From: Bacilli bacterium
GTDB lineage: Bacteria > Bacillota_I > Bacilli_A > RF39 > UBA660
NCBI GenBank assembly: GCA_017622175.1
Contig: JAGARQ010000009.1
Coordinates: forward strand, 1-59,507
Direction: 5' to 3'
DNA: 59,507 nt
Shown: piece after piece, positions 46,716-56,405 of the stretch
How the letters are laid out: each line of letters starts with the position of its first letter
Numbering within the stretch: the first letter of the stretch is position 1
Program-made: the position numbers and the translations under genes
Notes under the pieces: model-generated
The model's database searches: none
What the model saw: only the letters and a program-made list of their open reading frames with translations
What the model was told of the DNA's origin: nothing

Positions 46716-47723
46716 ATGAAAAAGGATATATTTAAAGACAAAGTATTATTAATTACAGGAGGAACAGGTTCTTTTGGTAATGCTGTTTTAAAAAGATTTT
46801 TAGATAGTAGTTTAAAAGAAATTAGAATTTTCTCAAGAGATGAAAAGAAACAAGAAGATATGAGAATTCAATATAATAATGAAAAATTAAAATTCTATAT
46901 CGGTGATGTTAGAAACTATAGAAGTATTGAAGATGCTATGGATGGAGTAGATTACGTATTCCATGCAGCAGCATTAAAACAAGTTCCATCATGTGAATTT
47001 TTCCCAATTCAAGCAGTTGAAACTAATGTACTAGGAACAAACAATGTATTAGAAGCAGCAGTAAATCATAATGTAAAAAAAGTAATCGTATTAAGTACAG
47101 ATAAAGCAGCATACCCAATTAATGCTATGGGAATGAGTAAAGCTTTAATGGAAAAAGTGGCAGTTGCTAAAGGAAGAAACTTAAGAGATGACCAAACTAT
47201 AATTTGTAGAACAAGATATGGAAATGTTATGGCATCACGTGGTTCTGTAATTCCATTATTCTGTGACCAAATTGCTCAAGGAAAACCACTAACAATTACA
47301 AATCCAGAAATGACAAGATTTATGATGACTTTAGAAGATGCTGTAGACTTAGTAATTTATGCATTTGAAAATGGTAACCAAGGAGACTTATTTGTACAAA
47401 AAGCTCCAGCAGCAACAATTGATGTATTAGCTCAAGCTGTTAAAGAATTAAAAAATTCAGATGCTCCAATCCAACACATTGGTTCAAGACATGGAGAAAA
47501 ACTATATGAAGTTTTAGTAACAAAAGAAGAAATGATTGGTGCAGAAGATTTAGGAGATTATTTCAGAGTTCCAGCAGATAACAGAAACTTAAATTATGCT
47601 AAATATGAAAATGATGGAGATAAAAAACTAGATACAGTTGAAGAATATAATTCACATAATACAAAAAGACTTGATGTTGAAGGTATGAAAAAACTATTAT
47701 TAAAATTAGATTTATTTAAGTAG
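46716..47723 (+). CDS. capE: UDP-GlcNAc 4,6-dehydratase/5-epimerase (CapE/FnlA)
   Basis: A 335-residue short-chain dehydrogenase of the FlaA1/CapE type. LLITGGTGSFGNAVLKRFL binds NAD(P), FYIGDVRNYRSIEDAM binds the adenine, and the catalytic region STDKAAYPINAMGMSKALMEK has Met in place of the usual Tyr of YxxxK, as known for this subgroup. It makes the 4-keto-6-deoxy intermediate from UDP-GlcNAc, the first step toward UDP-N-acetyl-L-fucosamine. capF follows after seven bases and capG two genes later. Confidence 0.93.
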   Translation: MKKDIFKDKVLLITGGTGSFGNAVLKRFLDSSLKEIRIFSRDEKKQEDMRIQYNNEKLKFYIGDVRNYRSIEDAMDGVDYVFHAAALKQVPSCEFFPIQAVETNVLGTNNVLEAAVNHNVKKVIVLSTDKAAYPINAMGMSKALMEKVAVAKGRNLRDDQTIICRTRYGNVMASRGSVIPLFCDQIAQGKPLTITNPEMTRFMMTLEDAVDLVIYAFENGNQGDLFVQKAPAATIDVLAQAVKELKNSDAPIQHIGSRHGEKLYEVLVTKEEMIGAEDLGDYFRVPADNRNLNYAKYENDGDKKLDTVEEYNSHNTKRLDVEGMKKLLLKLDLFK

Positions 47724-47730
47724 GTGAAAC

Positions 47731-48834
47731 ATGAAAGTATTAATTACTGGATCAAATGGGTTTATAGGAAAAAATTTAAAAACTCATTTACAAGAAAAAG
47801 ATAATATTGAAATTATTGATTATGATAAAGAAGATACTTTTGATAAAATTGAAAATGCTATAGATGAAATCGACTTTATATTTCATTTAGCAGGAGTAAA
47901 TCGTCCTCAAACTCCAGAAGAGTTTTATGAAGGTAATTCAGATTTAACAAAAAAAATTGTTGATTTAATTAAAGACAAAAATATTCCATTAGTAGTAACA
48001 TCTACAATTCATGCCGATAAAGATACAGACTATGGAAAAAGTAAAAAGATAGCAGAAGAATATATTAAAGATAATTTAAAAAATTATTATATTTATAGGC
48101 TTCATAATGTCTTTGGAAAATGGTGTCGTCCAAACTACAACTCTGTAGTTGCAACATTCTGTCATAATATAGCAAATGATTTAGAAATTACTATTAATGA
48201 TGAATCAACTGCCTTGGATTTAATTTATATTGACGATATTTGTTATGAATTTGAAAATATTTTAGCAGGGCAAAAGCCAGGAGAAAAAGCAAAAGGAATT
48301 TGCTATATTAATCCACGTTACAATGTAACACTTGGATATATTGCTAAAAGATTATATGAATTTAAAGATAGTATGAATTCAATTTATGTTCCAAACACAG
48401 GTGATGACTTTACTAAAAAGTTATACTCAACATATATAAGTTATTTGCCAATGGAAAAAACATATTGTTCAGCAACAAAGAATGTTGATGAAAGAGGTAG
48501 TTTTACCGAACTAGTTAGAACAAATGAATGTGGACAATTTTCAGTTTCATTTAGTAAACCAGGAATAGTAAGAGGTAATCACTACCATCATACAAAACTA
48601 GAAAGATTTATTGTTATTAAAGGGAAAGCAAAAATCGGTTTTAAGAGTGTAGTTGATGGTTCATATTACGAATTTATAGTTGATGACTCAGATATTAAAG
48701 TTGTTACTATTCCAGTTGGTTATACACACAATATTGAAAATATTGGTGATGACGAAATGATTTTAGCAATCTGGTGTAATGAATTATTTGATAAAGAAAA
48801 ACCAGATACATATTTCAAACCAGTAAGTGAATAA
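47731..48834 (+). CDS. capF: CapF/FnlB: bifunctional epimerase-reductase with a C-terminal cupin
   Basis: A 367-residue protein with an N-terminal Rossmann reductase domain (MKVLITGSNGFIGKNL, IFHLAGVNRPQ, STIHADKDTDYGKSKKIAEEY, with the YxxxK-type catalytic pair) and a C-terminal cupin (about 255-360: VDERGSFTELV, VRGNHYHHTKLERFIVIKG) with the His/Glu metal site. This fusion is diagnostic of CapF. The cupin epimerises and the reductase reduces the CapE product. It is encoded between CapE and the GT-C-like gene, in the same transcript. Confidence 0.93.
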   Translation: MKVLITGSNGFIGKNLKTHLQEKDNIEIIDYDKEDTFDKIENAIDEIDFIFHLAGVNRPQTPEEFYEGNSDLTKKIVDLIKDKNIPLVVTSTIHADKDTDYGKSKKIAEEYIKDNLKNYYIYRLHNVFGKWCRPNYNSVVATFCHNIANDLEITINDESTALDLIYIDDICYEFENILAGQKPGEKAKGICYINPRYNVTLGYIAKRLYEFKDSMNSIYVPNTGDDFTKKLYSTYISYLPMEKTYCSATKNVDERGSFTELVRTNECGQFSVSFSKPGIVRGNHYHHTKLERFIVIKGKAKIGFKSVVDGSYYEFIVDDSDIKVVTIPVGYTHNIENIGDDEMILAIWCNELFDKEKPDTYFKPVSE

Positions 48835-48859
48835 AACTCCACTAGAGAAGGAGAAAAAA

Positions 48860-50680
48860 ATGATTAATTTAATACTAGTATATTTAATTATACAAATCTA
48901 CAGTATATTCTTCTCAATTAAATTTAAGAAGAATATAGGAAATACATTTGTCATTTCAATACTATCAATAATAGCAATCATTTACTTATTTGGACTACTT
49001 AATATACTTCCATTCGGAGTATATTTTGTCGAATTAGCATCATTAGGATTATTGATATATGAAATAAAGTATTTTATTAAAAATAAAGATAAATTAAAAA
49101 CTACAATTATAAATAAAGAAAACGTAATTTTTACAACATTATTTATTGGATTGTCATTAATACATCAAGGAAGAATGTTATCAGAATGGGATGAATTTTC
49201 TCATTGGGGAGATGTAGTTAAAGCTATGTTTACCATAAATGACTTTTCAACAGATGCCCAGTCAATGAGTGCTTTCCAATCATATCCACCAGCAATGAGT
49301 ATATTTCAATACTTCTTTGTAAAGGTAGGAAATACATATAATGAAAGTAATCTTTATATTGCATATCAAGTAATGTTTTTAAGTTTGATAATGCCATTTA
49401 TCAGTAAAAACAAGAAAGTATTTGATTCAATAATAATGTCCATAATTTTTATGTTAGTACCAATAATTATTACAAATAAATTCTATACATCTATCTATAT
49501 AGATACAATTCTTGGTTTACTATTTGGTTATATTTTATCAACTATCATGGTTAATGAATATGACAAGTATCAATATATTAACTTATGTTTATCATTATTT
49601 ACATTAATATTATTAAAAGATGTAGGAATGTTCTTAGCATTGATTGCCATTGCTATGATTGCAACTGACTTAATATTTGTAAAAAAGAAAGTAGTTTTTT
49701 GTAAAGATTTCTATAAGAAAAATAAAAAATATATTTGGATTATCCTTGCAAGTATTATTGCAGTATTAGTTGCAAAATTTACATGGAATTTAGATATAAA
49801 AATTAATGATGCAGAAGTTGCATTTTCAAATAAAATAACATTTAAAGAAATAATTAACCTAATTACATTTAGAAATCTAGGTTATAGAGCAACTGTAATT
49901 TCAAACTTTGCTAAAAACTTATATAATGAAAACATTATCAATTCAATTGTTAACTTCAATACAATAACTCTTAGTATAGTTTTTATGATTTTATTACTAC
50001 TAGGATTAAATAAACAAAAAAAGTCTAAATATTATATTGGATGTATAATGGGAGGATTAGCAATTTATGTTGCCGGTCTAGCATTTATATATTGTTTCAA
50101 ATTTACTGAATATGAAGCTGTGAGATTAGCGTCATATTCAAGATATATATCTATATATATGATAGCAGTACTATTTGTAATAGCGGCGGTAATTATTAAT
50201 CAAAAAGAAAAAACAATACCACTATTATTAATATTATTATTTGTTCCATATAATTCTTTATTAGGAATTAGATATACAGTAGGAGAATCAGTTGCTTTTC
50301 GTGAACCATATGAAAGTGCAATTGATGCGATAGACGAAAAAATAGATGACGATGATAAAGTATATATAATTTCTCAAAATACAAGTGGTTATGATTATTG
50401 GGTTTTAAGATATACATTAAGACCAAATATGATTAACGAAGCATCAACATGGAGTATTGGGACAAAATACGGAGAAGAAGATATTTGGACAAAAGAATTT
50501 ACTCAAGAAGAGTGGATGGATAAATTAGTAGAAGATGATTATGATTTTGTTTATTTATACAAATGTGATAATCAATTTAAAGATGAATTCCAAAGTTTAT
50601 TTGTTGATGCAAGTGATATTGAGGAAAGATCATTATTTAAAGTAGAAACTGAAACAAGAAAACTAGAATTAGTTGAATAG
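48860..50680 (+). CDS. GT-C-like polytopic membrane protein with a soluble C-terminal domain
   Basis: A 606-residue protein with about eleven helices. The first large outer loop reads LSEWDEFSHWGDVVKAMF, matching the HYDNFSHWG loop of the interrupted paralogue at 41647, and is consistent with a GT-C acidic catalytic loop. After residue about 485 a soluble outer domain follows (DDKVYIISQNTSGYDYWVLRY ... DYDFVYLYKCD). It probably uses lipid-linked sugars outside the membrane, or acts in polymer assembly. ATG 48860 has GAAGGAGA upstream. It lies between capF and capG, which is unusual because those are normally adjacent. Confidence 0.75.
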   Translation: MINLILVYLIIQIYSIFFSIKFKKNIGNTFVISILSIIAIIYLFGLLNILPFGVYFVELASLGLLIYEIKYFIKNKDKLKTTIINKENVIFTTLFIGLSLIHQGRMLSEWDEFSHWGDVVKAMFTINDFSTDAQSMSAFQSYPPAMSIFQYFFVKVGNTYNESNLYIAYQVMFLSLIMPFISKNKKVFDSIIMSIIFMLVPIIITNKFYTSIYIDTILGLLFGYILSTIMVNEYDKYQYINLCLSLFTLILLKDVGMFLALIAIAMIATDLIFVKKKVVFCKDFYKKNKKYIWIILASIIAVLVAKFTWNLDIKINDAEVAFSNKITFKEIINLITFRNLGYRATVISNFAKNLYNENIINSIVNFNTITLSIVFMILLLLGLNKQKKSKYYIGCIMGGLAIYVAGLAFIYCFKFTEYEAVRLASYSRYISIYMIAVLFVIAAVIINQKEKTIPLLLILLFVPYNSLLGIRYTVGESVAFREPYESAIDAIDEKIDDDDKVYIISQNTSGYDYWVLRYTLRPNMINEASTWSIGTKYGEEDIWTKEFTQEEWMDKLVEDDYDFVYLYKCDNQFKDEFQSLFVDASDIEERSLFKVETETRKLELVE

Positions 50681-50695
50681 AAAGAAGGTAATAAA

Positions 50696-51817
50696 ATGGA
50701 AAAATTAAAAGTAATGGTTGTAGTAGGAACAAGACCAGAAATTATCAGATTATCAGAAGTTATTAAAGCAATAGATAAATACTTCAATCTAGTATTAGTT
50801 CATACAGGACAAAATTATGATTACACACTTAATGAAATATTCTTTAAAGAATTTGGTTTAAGAAAACCAGATTATTATTTAGATGCTCCTGGAAAACATT
50901 TAGGTGAAACAGTAGGAAACATTATTTCAAAAACATATGAAGTAATTTCAGAAGAAAAACCAGATGCATTATTAGTATTAGGAGATACAAATAGTTGCTT
51001 AGCAGCATACTCTGCAAAAAGATTAAAAGTGCCTATATTCCATATGGAAGCAGGTAATAGATGCTTCGACTTTAATGTTCCAGAAGAAATCAATAGAAGA
51101 GTAGTAGACCACGTAAGTGATGTTAACTTAGCATACACAGAAAATGCCAGACGTTATTTAATTAATGAAGGAATTAAAAATGACTTCTTATACGTAACTG
51201 GTTCACCAATGAAAGAAGTATTATTTAAAAATATGGATGGAATTAAAGCATCAACTGCTCTAAAAGATTTAGAAATCGAAAAAGGCAAATACTTTGTAGT
51301 AAGCGCTCACAGAGAAGAAAATGTAGATATTCCTAAAAACTTTGAAAGTTTAATGAATAGTTTAAATAAAGTAGCAGAAACATATAATATGCCAATTATT
51401 TTCTCAACACATCCAAGAACTGCAAAAAGAATTAAAGAAAGTAATATTAAACTAAATCCACTAATTAGAAATTTAGAACCACTTGGATTCTTTGACTATG
51501 TAAACTTACAAATGAATGCATACTGTGTTTTATCAGATAGTGGAACAATTCCAGAAGAGAGTGATATCTTAAACTTCCCAGGAATTTCCATGAGAACAAG
51601 TACAGAAAGACCAGAAGCATTAGATGCTGGAAGTATTGTACTAGGTGGAATTAATGAAAGAGATATTTTAAATGCAATTGAATTAGCAGTAAATGCTAAA
51701 GAAGAAAGATCTGAAAATTTAGTAAGAGATTATAAAGATACAAACGTATCACTTAAAGTAGTTAAGATAATCCAAAGCTACTATAATATCGTAAATATGA
51801 GAACTTGGAAAAAGTAA
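50696..51817 (+). CDS. capG: UDP-N-acetyl-sugar 2-epimerase (CapG/FnlC)
   Basis: A 373-residue non-hydrolysing 2-epimerase with the WecB/FnlC fold. VVGTRPEIIRLSEVIKA is at the N-terminus, GDTNSCLAAYSAKR and HMEAGNRCFDFNVPEEINRRVVDH in the middle, and LSDSGTIPEESDILNFPGISMRTSTERPEA near the C-terminus. The TERPEA end and the capE-capF context favour the last step to UDP-N-acetyl-L-fucosamine rather than UDP-ManNAc synthesis. It follows the GT-C-like gene by 15 bases. Confidence 0.92.
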   Translation: MEKLKVMVVVGTRPEIIRLSEVIKAIDKYFNLVLVHTGQNYDYTLNEIFFKEFGLRKPDYYLDAPGKHLGETVGNIISKTYEVISEEKPDALLVLGDTNSCLAAYSAKRLKVPIFHMEAGNRCFDFNVPEEINRRVVDHVSDVNLAYTENARRYLINEGIKNDFLYVTGSPMKEVLFKNMDGIKASTALKDLEIEKGKYFVVSAHREENVDIPKNFESLMNSLNKVAETYNMPIIFSTHPRTAKRIKESNIKLNPLIRNLEPLGFFDYVNLQMNAYCVLSDSGTIPEESDILNFPGISMRTSTERPEALDAGSIVLGGINERDILNAIELAVNAKEERSENLVRDYKDTNVSLKVVKIIQSYYNIVNMRTWKK

Positions 51818-51868
51818 AATATAAAAAAAGGCAATAATAATTAATAAGACATGAAAGGAAGTAAGAAC

Positions 51869-53665
51869 ATGAAAAAACCAAAAGTAACCATTGTAATACC
51901 TGTCTATAAAGGTAAAAAATATATGAGAAAAGCAATTGATAGTGCAATTGCACAAACATATGAAAACTTAGAAATATTAGTAATTAATGATGGAAGTCCA
52001 GATGATGGAGCAACAGATACAATTGCAAAATCATATGGAGATAAAATTCGTTACATATATAAAGAAAATGGTGGAGTTTCTACAGTTTTAAATTTAGCTT
52101 TAAAAGAAATGAAGGGTGAATATTTTTCATGGCTAAGTCATGATGATGTTTATTATCCAGAAAAAGTAGAAGAAGAAGTAAATTACCTAATAGAAAATGA
52201 TTTAGTAGGTAAAAAAGTAATACTATATTCAGACTATGATTTAATAGACAAACATGGTTCTTTAATTGCTAGATCAAAGAAACCTCATCAAGAAACAGTA
52301 GACAAACCAGAGTATGCAATGTTAAGAGGACATGTAAACGGAATCACATTATTAATTCCAAAAATTGCCTTTGATGAATGTGGTAATTTTGATGAAAAAT
52401 TAATTTGTGCTCAAGATTATGAATTATGGTATAGAATGATGAAAAAAGGATACAAGTTCATTCACATTCCAAAAATTCTAGCAAAATCAAGAGTACATAA
52501 TAAACAAGTAACAAATACTAATCCAAGAGTTGAAACAGAAGGAAATAAATTCTGGATTGACATGATTGATGATATTCCACAAAAAACAAAAATAAAATTA
52601 GAAGGTAGTGAATATAACTATTACAAAGAAATGGAAATATTCTTAAAAACTACCCCATATAAAATAGCTGAAAAACATTGCTTAGATAAAACTAAAGCAA
52701 TGGAAGAAAAAGCAGAAAAAGATTTACCAAATACAAAAGTATCAGTAATTATCCCATTTTATAATAGAGTTGATTTAGTTTTAAGAGCAATTAATTCAGT
52801 ATTAGCTCAAACTCATAAAAACTATGAATTAATATTAGTAAATGATGGTTCAAAAGATGATATTAGTAAAATAGAAAATATGGTAAAGAAACATGAACAA
52901 ATGAAACTAATTCATGTAAAACCAAATAAAGGAGCATCTAATGCCAGAAACGTTGGTATTGATAATGCAACAGGTGACTATATTGCCTTCTTAGATTCAG
53001 ATGATGCCTTTCTACCAAATAAACTTGAAGTTCAATTAAAACAAATGCTTGCAACAGGTGACAAGGTTAGTCATACATCATACTATAGAGAAGGATTTGA
53101 CAAAAAAGTTTTATTTGATAGTGGAAAACAAAATGGAGATGTGTTATCAACACTTATTTGGTCATGTCGTGTAGCAACACCTACAGTAATGATAGAAAGA
53201 AAATATCTAAATGATAATAATTATAGATTTGATACAGATTTAGTTATTGGAGAAGATACTTGTTTCTGGTTAACAATTTTAATGAATCAAAAACTACTAG
53301 GTATTGATATCCCACTAACAACAGTATATTCTAATGATGACAGTGCTGCTTATAACATTGAAAAACAAATTATCGGTGTAAAAACAATTTTAAGATTTGT
53401 AATTAATCATCCAGAACTACAAAAATATGATTACGAAATCGCCAAATTAGTTAACTATTATCAAATAGTAGTTAATGACTTAGCCATGGAAAGAGGCGAT
53501 GATTTAATTGATATTTTCTGTATGTATGGTAATCAAAAAGAAGGATTAATAAGAAAAATCAAAAGATTAACAAAGAAAACACTTAAATCAATTAAGGAAG
53601 ATGGAATCATGTGTACTACTAAAAAAGTAGTAAGAAAAGTTATTAGTAAACTAAAAAAACAATAG
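51869..53665 (+). CDS. Bifunctional two-domain family 2 glycosyltransferase
   Basis: A 598-residue protein with two complete GT-A domains. The first (about 1-235) has VTIVIPVYKGKKYMRKAIDSAIAQTY, VINDGSPDDGAT and a degenerate DxD (WLSHDDVYY). The second (about 285-520) has VSVIIPFYNRVDLVLRAINSVLAQTH, VNDGSKDD and FLDSDDAFL. Two domains suggest addition of two sugars, or an alternating polymerase. A basic helical tail (RKIKRLTKKTLKSIK ... RKVISKLKKQ) suggests membrane association. ATG 51869 has AAAGGAAG upstream. A terminator follows. Confidence 0.9.
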   Translation: MKKPKVTIVIPVYKGKKYMRKAIDSAIAQTYENLEILVINDGSPDDGATDTIAKSYGDKIRYIYKENGGVSTVLNLALKEMKGEYFSWLSHDDVYYPEKVEEEVNYLIENDLVGKKVILYSDYDLIDKHGSLIARSKKPHQETVDKPEYAMLRGHVNGITLLIPKIAFDECGNFDEKLICAQDYELWYRMMKKGYKFIHIPKILAKSRVHNKQVTNTNPRVETEGNKFWIDMIDDIPQKTKIKLEGSEYNYYKEMEIFLKTTPYKIAEKHCLDKTKAMEEKAEKDLPNTKVSVIIPFYNRVDLVLRAINSVLAQTHKNYELILVNDGSKDDISKIENMVKKHEQMKLIHVKPNKGASNARNVGIDNATGDYIAFLDSDDAFLPNKLEVQLKQMLATGDKVSHTSYYREGFDKKVLFDSGKQNGDVLSTLIWSCRVATPTVMIERKYLNDNNYRFDTDLVIGEDTCFWLTILMNQKLLGIDIPLTTVYSNDDSAAYNIEKQIIGVKTILRFVINHPELQKYDYEIAKLVNYYQIVVNDLAMERGDDLIDIFCMYGNQKEGLIRKIKRLTKKTLKSIKEDGIMCTTKKVVRKVISKLKKQ

Positions 53666-53674
53666 AAATCAAAT

Positions 53675-53702
53675 AAAAAGTACTATAAAAGTACTTTTTA
53701 TT
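53675..53702 (+). terminator. Terminator after the two-domain glycosyltransferase
   Basis: AAAAAGTACT pairs with AGTACTTTTT, followed by ATT. Confidence 0.85.
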
Positions 53703-53734
53703 GACTTATAGAAGTAGACAAACAATTAGTCAAA

Positions 53735-53764
53735 TTGACTATCATAAAGACAATATGATATAAT
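53735..53764 (+). promoter_or_regulatory. Promoter of the polysaccharide ABC exporter
   Basis: TTGACT (53735-53740), 18 bases, TATAAT (53759-53764), about 35 bases before the permease start. Confidence 0.75.
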
Positions 53765-53798
53765 CAACGAGAGAGAAATAATAAAGCGAGGTAAAAAA

Positions 53799-54611
53799 AT
53801 GACAGCGATTAAAAATATAATGGCTAATTTTAAAAAATATAAATTCTTAATGAGTCAATTAATATTGAGAGACTTCAAAATTAAATATAAAAGATCTGTA
53901 TTAGGAGTTGTTTGGAGTTTACTATATCCAATCTTAATGATGGCAGTAATGGCTTTAGTATTCTCAAATATGTTCCGATTCCAAGTTGAAGGAGTAAGTT
54001 ACTTAGTATACTTATTAACAGGAATTATTACATTTCAATATTTTAGTGAAGCATCTAACCTAGCAATGACATCAGTAGTTAATAACTTTACTTTAATAAA
54101 TAAAGTATATATACCAAAATACATTTTCCCATTAGCTAAATGTTTATTTGTAGGTATTAACTTCTTATTATCATTAATACCGTGGTTCTTAATAATTGTA
54201 TTAACACAATTTGGATTAGGAAATTATCCTGCCTCAATTAATATATATTATTTAATATTACCATTTATATTCGTATGTTTATTATTATTCACAGTAGGAA
54301 TGGGATTCTTCTTATCATGTGTATCAGTATTCTTAAGAGATGTATTTTACATTTATGGAATCGTTCTAACTATTTGGCAATATTTCACACCAATCTTTTA
54401 TAGTATAGAAATTATTCCAGCAAAATTACAATTTTTCTTCCAATTCAATCCAATATATCAATTCTTAGAAGCTTCAAGAACAATTGTCCTATACGGACAA
54501 TGTCCAACAGCCCTAAACTTAATTTTATGTGCAGTATATGCAATTATAGCAATGGCTGTAGGTTGTATTGTATTTAAGAAAAATCAAGATAAATTTATTT
54601 ATTATATTTAG
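53799..54611 (+). CDS. ABC-2 type polysaccharide/teichoic acid export permease (Wzm/TagG-like)
   Basis: A 270-residue permease with six helices. SQLILRDFKIKYKRSVLGVVWSLLYPILMMAVMALVF at the N-terminus and VFLRDVFYIYGIVLTIWQYFTPIFYSIEIIP in the middle are the signature segments of the Wzm/TagG family. With the ATPase encoded 14 bases downstream it exports a complete lipid-linked polymer across the membrane. Its presence together with a Wzy-like protein means either two pathways or a mixed system. Confidence 0.93.
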   Translation: MTAIKNIMANFKKYKFLMSQLILRDFKIKYKRSVLGVVWSLLYPILMMAVMALVFSNMFRFQVEGVSYLVYLLTGIITFQYFSEASNLAMTSVVNNFTLINKVYIPKYIFPLAKCLFVGINFLLSLIPWFLIIVLTQFGLGNYPASINIYYLILPFIFVCLLLFTVGMGFFLSCVSVFLRDVFYIYGIVLTIWQYFTPIFYSIEIIPAKLQFFFQFNPIYQFLEASRTIVLYGQCPTALNLILCAVYAIIAMAVGCIVFKKNQDKFIYYI

Positions 54612-54625
54612 AAAGAGGGAAGACA

Positions 54626-55363
54626 ATGATAAAATTAGAAAATGTTTCAATGAGATTTAATCTTGGAATTGAAAGAAACTATTCCATAAAAGAAGCCTTC
54701 ATCTCTATATTTGATAAAAAAAGAAGACTAAAGAAAACAGACTTTTGGGCATTAAGTGATGTTTCATTTGAAGTAAAAAAAGGTGAAGTTATTGGTTTGA
54801 TAGGAAGTAATGGTGCTGGTAAAAGTACATTACTAAAAGTTGTAAGTGGAGTTATGAAACCAACAAAAGGTAAAGTAACAGTAAATGGCCAAATATCTCC
54901 AATGATTGAATTAGGAGCAGGATTTGACATTGAGCTTACAGCAAGAGAAAATATATATTTAAATGGCGCAATTTTAGGATATTCAAAAGAATTTATTGAT
55001 GAAAAATTCGAAGATATCGTTGAATTTTCAGAATTAAGAGATTTCTTAGATGCACCAGTAAAAAACTTTTCATCAGGTATGATTGCAAAACTAGCATTCT
55101 CAATCGCAACAGTTGTAGACCCAGAAATACTAATTGTTGATGAAATACTTTCAGTAGGAGACATAAAGTTCCAAGAAAAAAGTAAAAACAAAATGATGGA
55201 AATGATTAAAGGTGGAACAACTGTACTTTATGTATCACATTCACTAGAATCAATAGAAGAATTGTGTGATAGAGTAGTATGGTTAGAACATGGAAAAGTA
55301 GTAAAAGCAGGTAATACAAAAGAAATCTGCAAAGAATATTATAAGAAACAATTGAATAAATAA
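54626..55363 (+). CDS. ABC exporter ATPase (Wzt/TagH-like), short form
   Basis: A 245-residue ATPase. YSIKEAFISIFDKKRRLKKTDFWALSDVSFEVKKGE at the N-terminus is typical of the Wzt/TagH group. Walker A is GSNGAGKST, the signature is FSSGMIAKLAFS, Walker B is EILIVDEILSVGD and the H-loop is VLYVSHSLES. It lacks the C-terminal carbohydrate-binding domain found in some Wzt proteins, so export need not depend on a terminal sugar modification. It forms the exporter with the upstream permease. Confidence 0.93.
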   Translation: MIKLENVSMRFNLGIERNYSIKEAFISIFDKKRRLKKTDFWALSDVSFEVKKGEVIGLIGSNGAGKSTLLKVVSGVMKPTKGKVTVNGQISPMIELGAGFDIELTARENIYLNGAILGYSKEFIDEKFEDIVEFSELRDFLDAPVKNFSSGMIAKLAFSIATVVDPEILIVDEILSVGDIKFQEKSKNKMMEMIKGGTTVLYVSHSLESIEELCDRVVWLEHGKVVKAGNTKEICKEYYKKQLNK

Positions 55364-55364
55364 T

Positions 55365-55390
55365 AAAGAGAACTAAATAGTTCTCTTTTT
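55365..55390 (+). terminator. Terminator after the exporter ATPase
   Basis: AAAGAGAACTA pairs with TAGTTCTCTTT around AA, followed by T. Confidence 0.9.
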
Positions 55391-55471
55391 CAATTATGTG
55401 AAAATATGGTACATCTAGTAATTTATATAAAAATATGATATGATAAGCGTATATCGAGGAGATGATGTATC

Positions 55472-56404
55472 TTGAGAAAGTGCGTTATTATCATAAATCC
55501 CGAAAGCGGAAAAAAGAAAAAACTAAAAAACTATAATATATTTTATGATACATTAAGAAAACACGGTTATGATACAGAAATAATATTTACAAAAAGAAAA
55601 GGTCATGCAACAGAAATTATGCAAGAATTAGATAATAGAATTGATCTTGTAATTAGTGCTGGAGGAGACGGAACATTAAATGAAGTAGTAACTGGAAATA
55701 TGTTAAGAAAACACAAACTACTTGTAGCAAATCTTCCTCTAGGAACAACAAATGATGTAGGAAACATGTATGGTTATACAAAAGATATAAACACAAATCT
55801 TGAAATACTATTAAATGGTAAGCCTAAAAAAATAGATGTTTGTTATATTGATGATACAGCATTTGTATATGTAGCCTGTTTAGGTGATTACATAGACATG
55901 GCGTATAATACTCCAAGAGAATTAAAGAAAAAATATGGTAAGTTAGCATATATATTATATGGTTTAAAACAATTAAGACCCAAAATAAGATCATATAATG
56001 TAAGATATAAAATTAATGGTAAACAACATGAGGGGGAATATTCATTCTTCTTTATAACAAACTCTTCAAGAATTGCTGGAGTATCTGATGTTTACTATGA
56101 TGTAAAACTTGATGACAATAAATTTGAAGTTGCATTTGCCAATGTAAAAAACTACCGAGATATTGTTAAAATGTTTATTTTAATGAATCTTGTAGATATT
56201 AAAGATATACCAGGAATAACTTACTATAAGACAAATAACTTAGAATTAGAATTCCTTGATCCACCAAAAACATCATGGTGTATAGATGGTGAAGAATTCA
56301 CAAGTCCTGTACACAAATATAAGTTTCGTGTAGAAAAAGACATGAAAATGCTAATGCCAAAAAAGAATCTACAAGACTTATTTGAAGAAGAAAAGGCAGA
56401 GTAA
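55472..56404 (+). CDS. Diacylglycerol/lipid kinase family protein (YegS/DgkB-like)
   Basis: A 310-residue cytoplasmic lipid kinase. IINPESGKKKK, SAGGDGTLNEVVTG (nucleotide-binding GGDGT) and LPLGTTNDVGNMYG follow the standard order, and the C-terminal beta domain contains FFFITNSSRIAGV and TSWCIDGEEF. It likely recycles diacylglycerol released by the LTA-synthase reaction to phosphatidic acid, though sphingosine-type substrates cannot be excluded. It starts with TTG at 55472, with GGAGATGATG upstream; the nearby ATG codons are followed by a stop. The next gene begins two bases after its stop. Confidence 0.9.
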   Translation: MRKCVIIINPESGKKKKLKNYNIFYDTLRKHGYDTEIIFTKRKGHATEIMQELDNRIDLVISAGGDGTLNEVVTGNMLRKHKLLVANLPLGTTNDVGNMYGYTKDINTNLEILLNGKPKKIDVCYIDDTAFVYVACLGDYIDMAYNTPRELKKKYGKLAYILYGLKQLRPKIRSYNVRYKINGKQHEGEYSFFFITNSSRIAGVSDVYYDVKLDDNKFEVAFANVKNYRDIVKMFILMNLVDIKDIPGITYYKTNNLELEFLDPPKTSWCIDGEEFTSPVHKYKFRVEKDMKMLMPKKNLQDLFEEEKAE

Positions 56405-56405
56405 T

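Noticed and set aside
54679-55191. Long minus-strand frame opposite the exporter ATPase
   Set aside because: A shadow frame; the plus strand encodes all ABC ATPase motifs in order.
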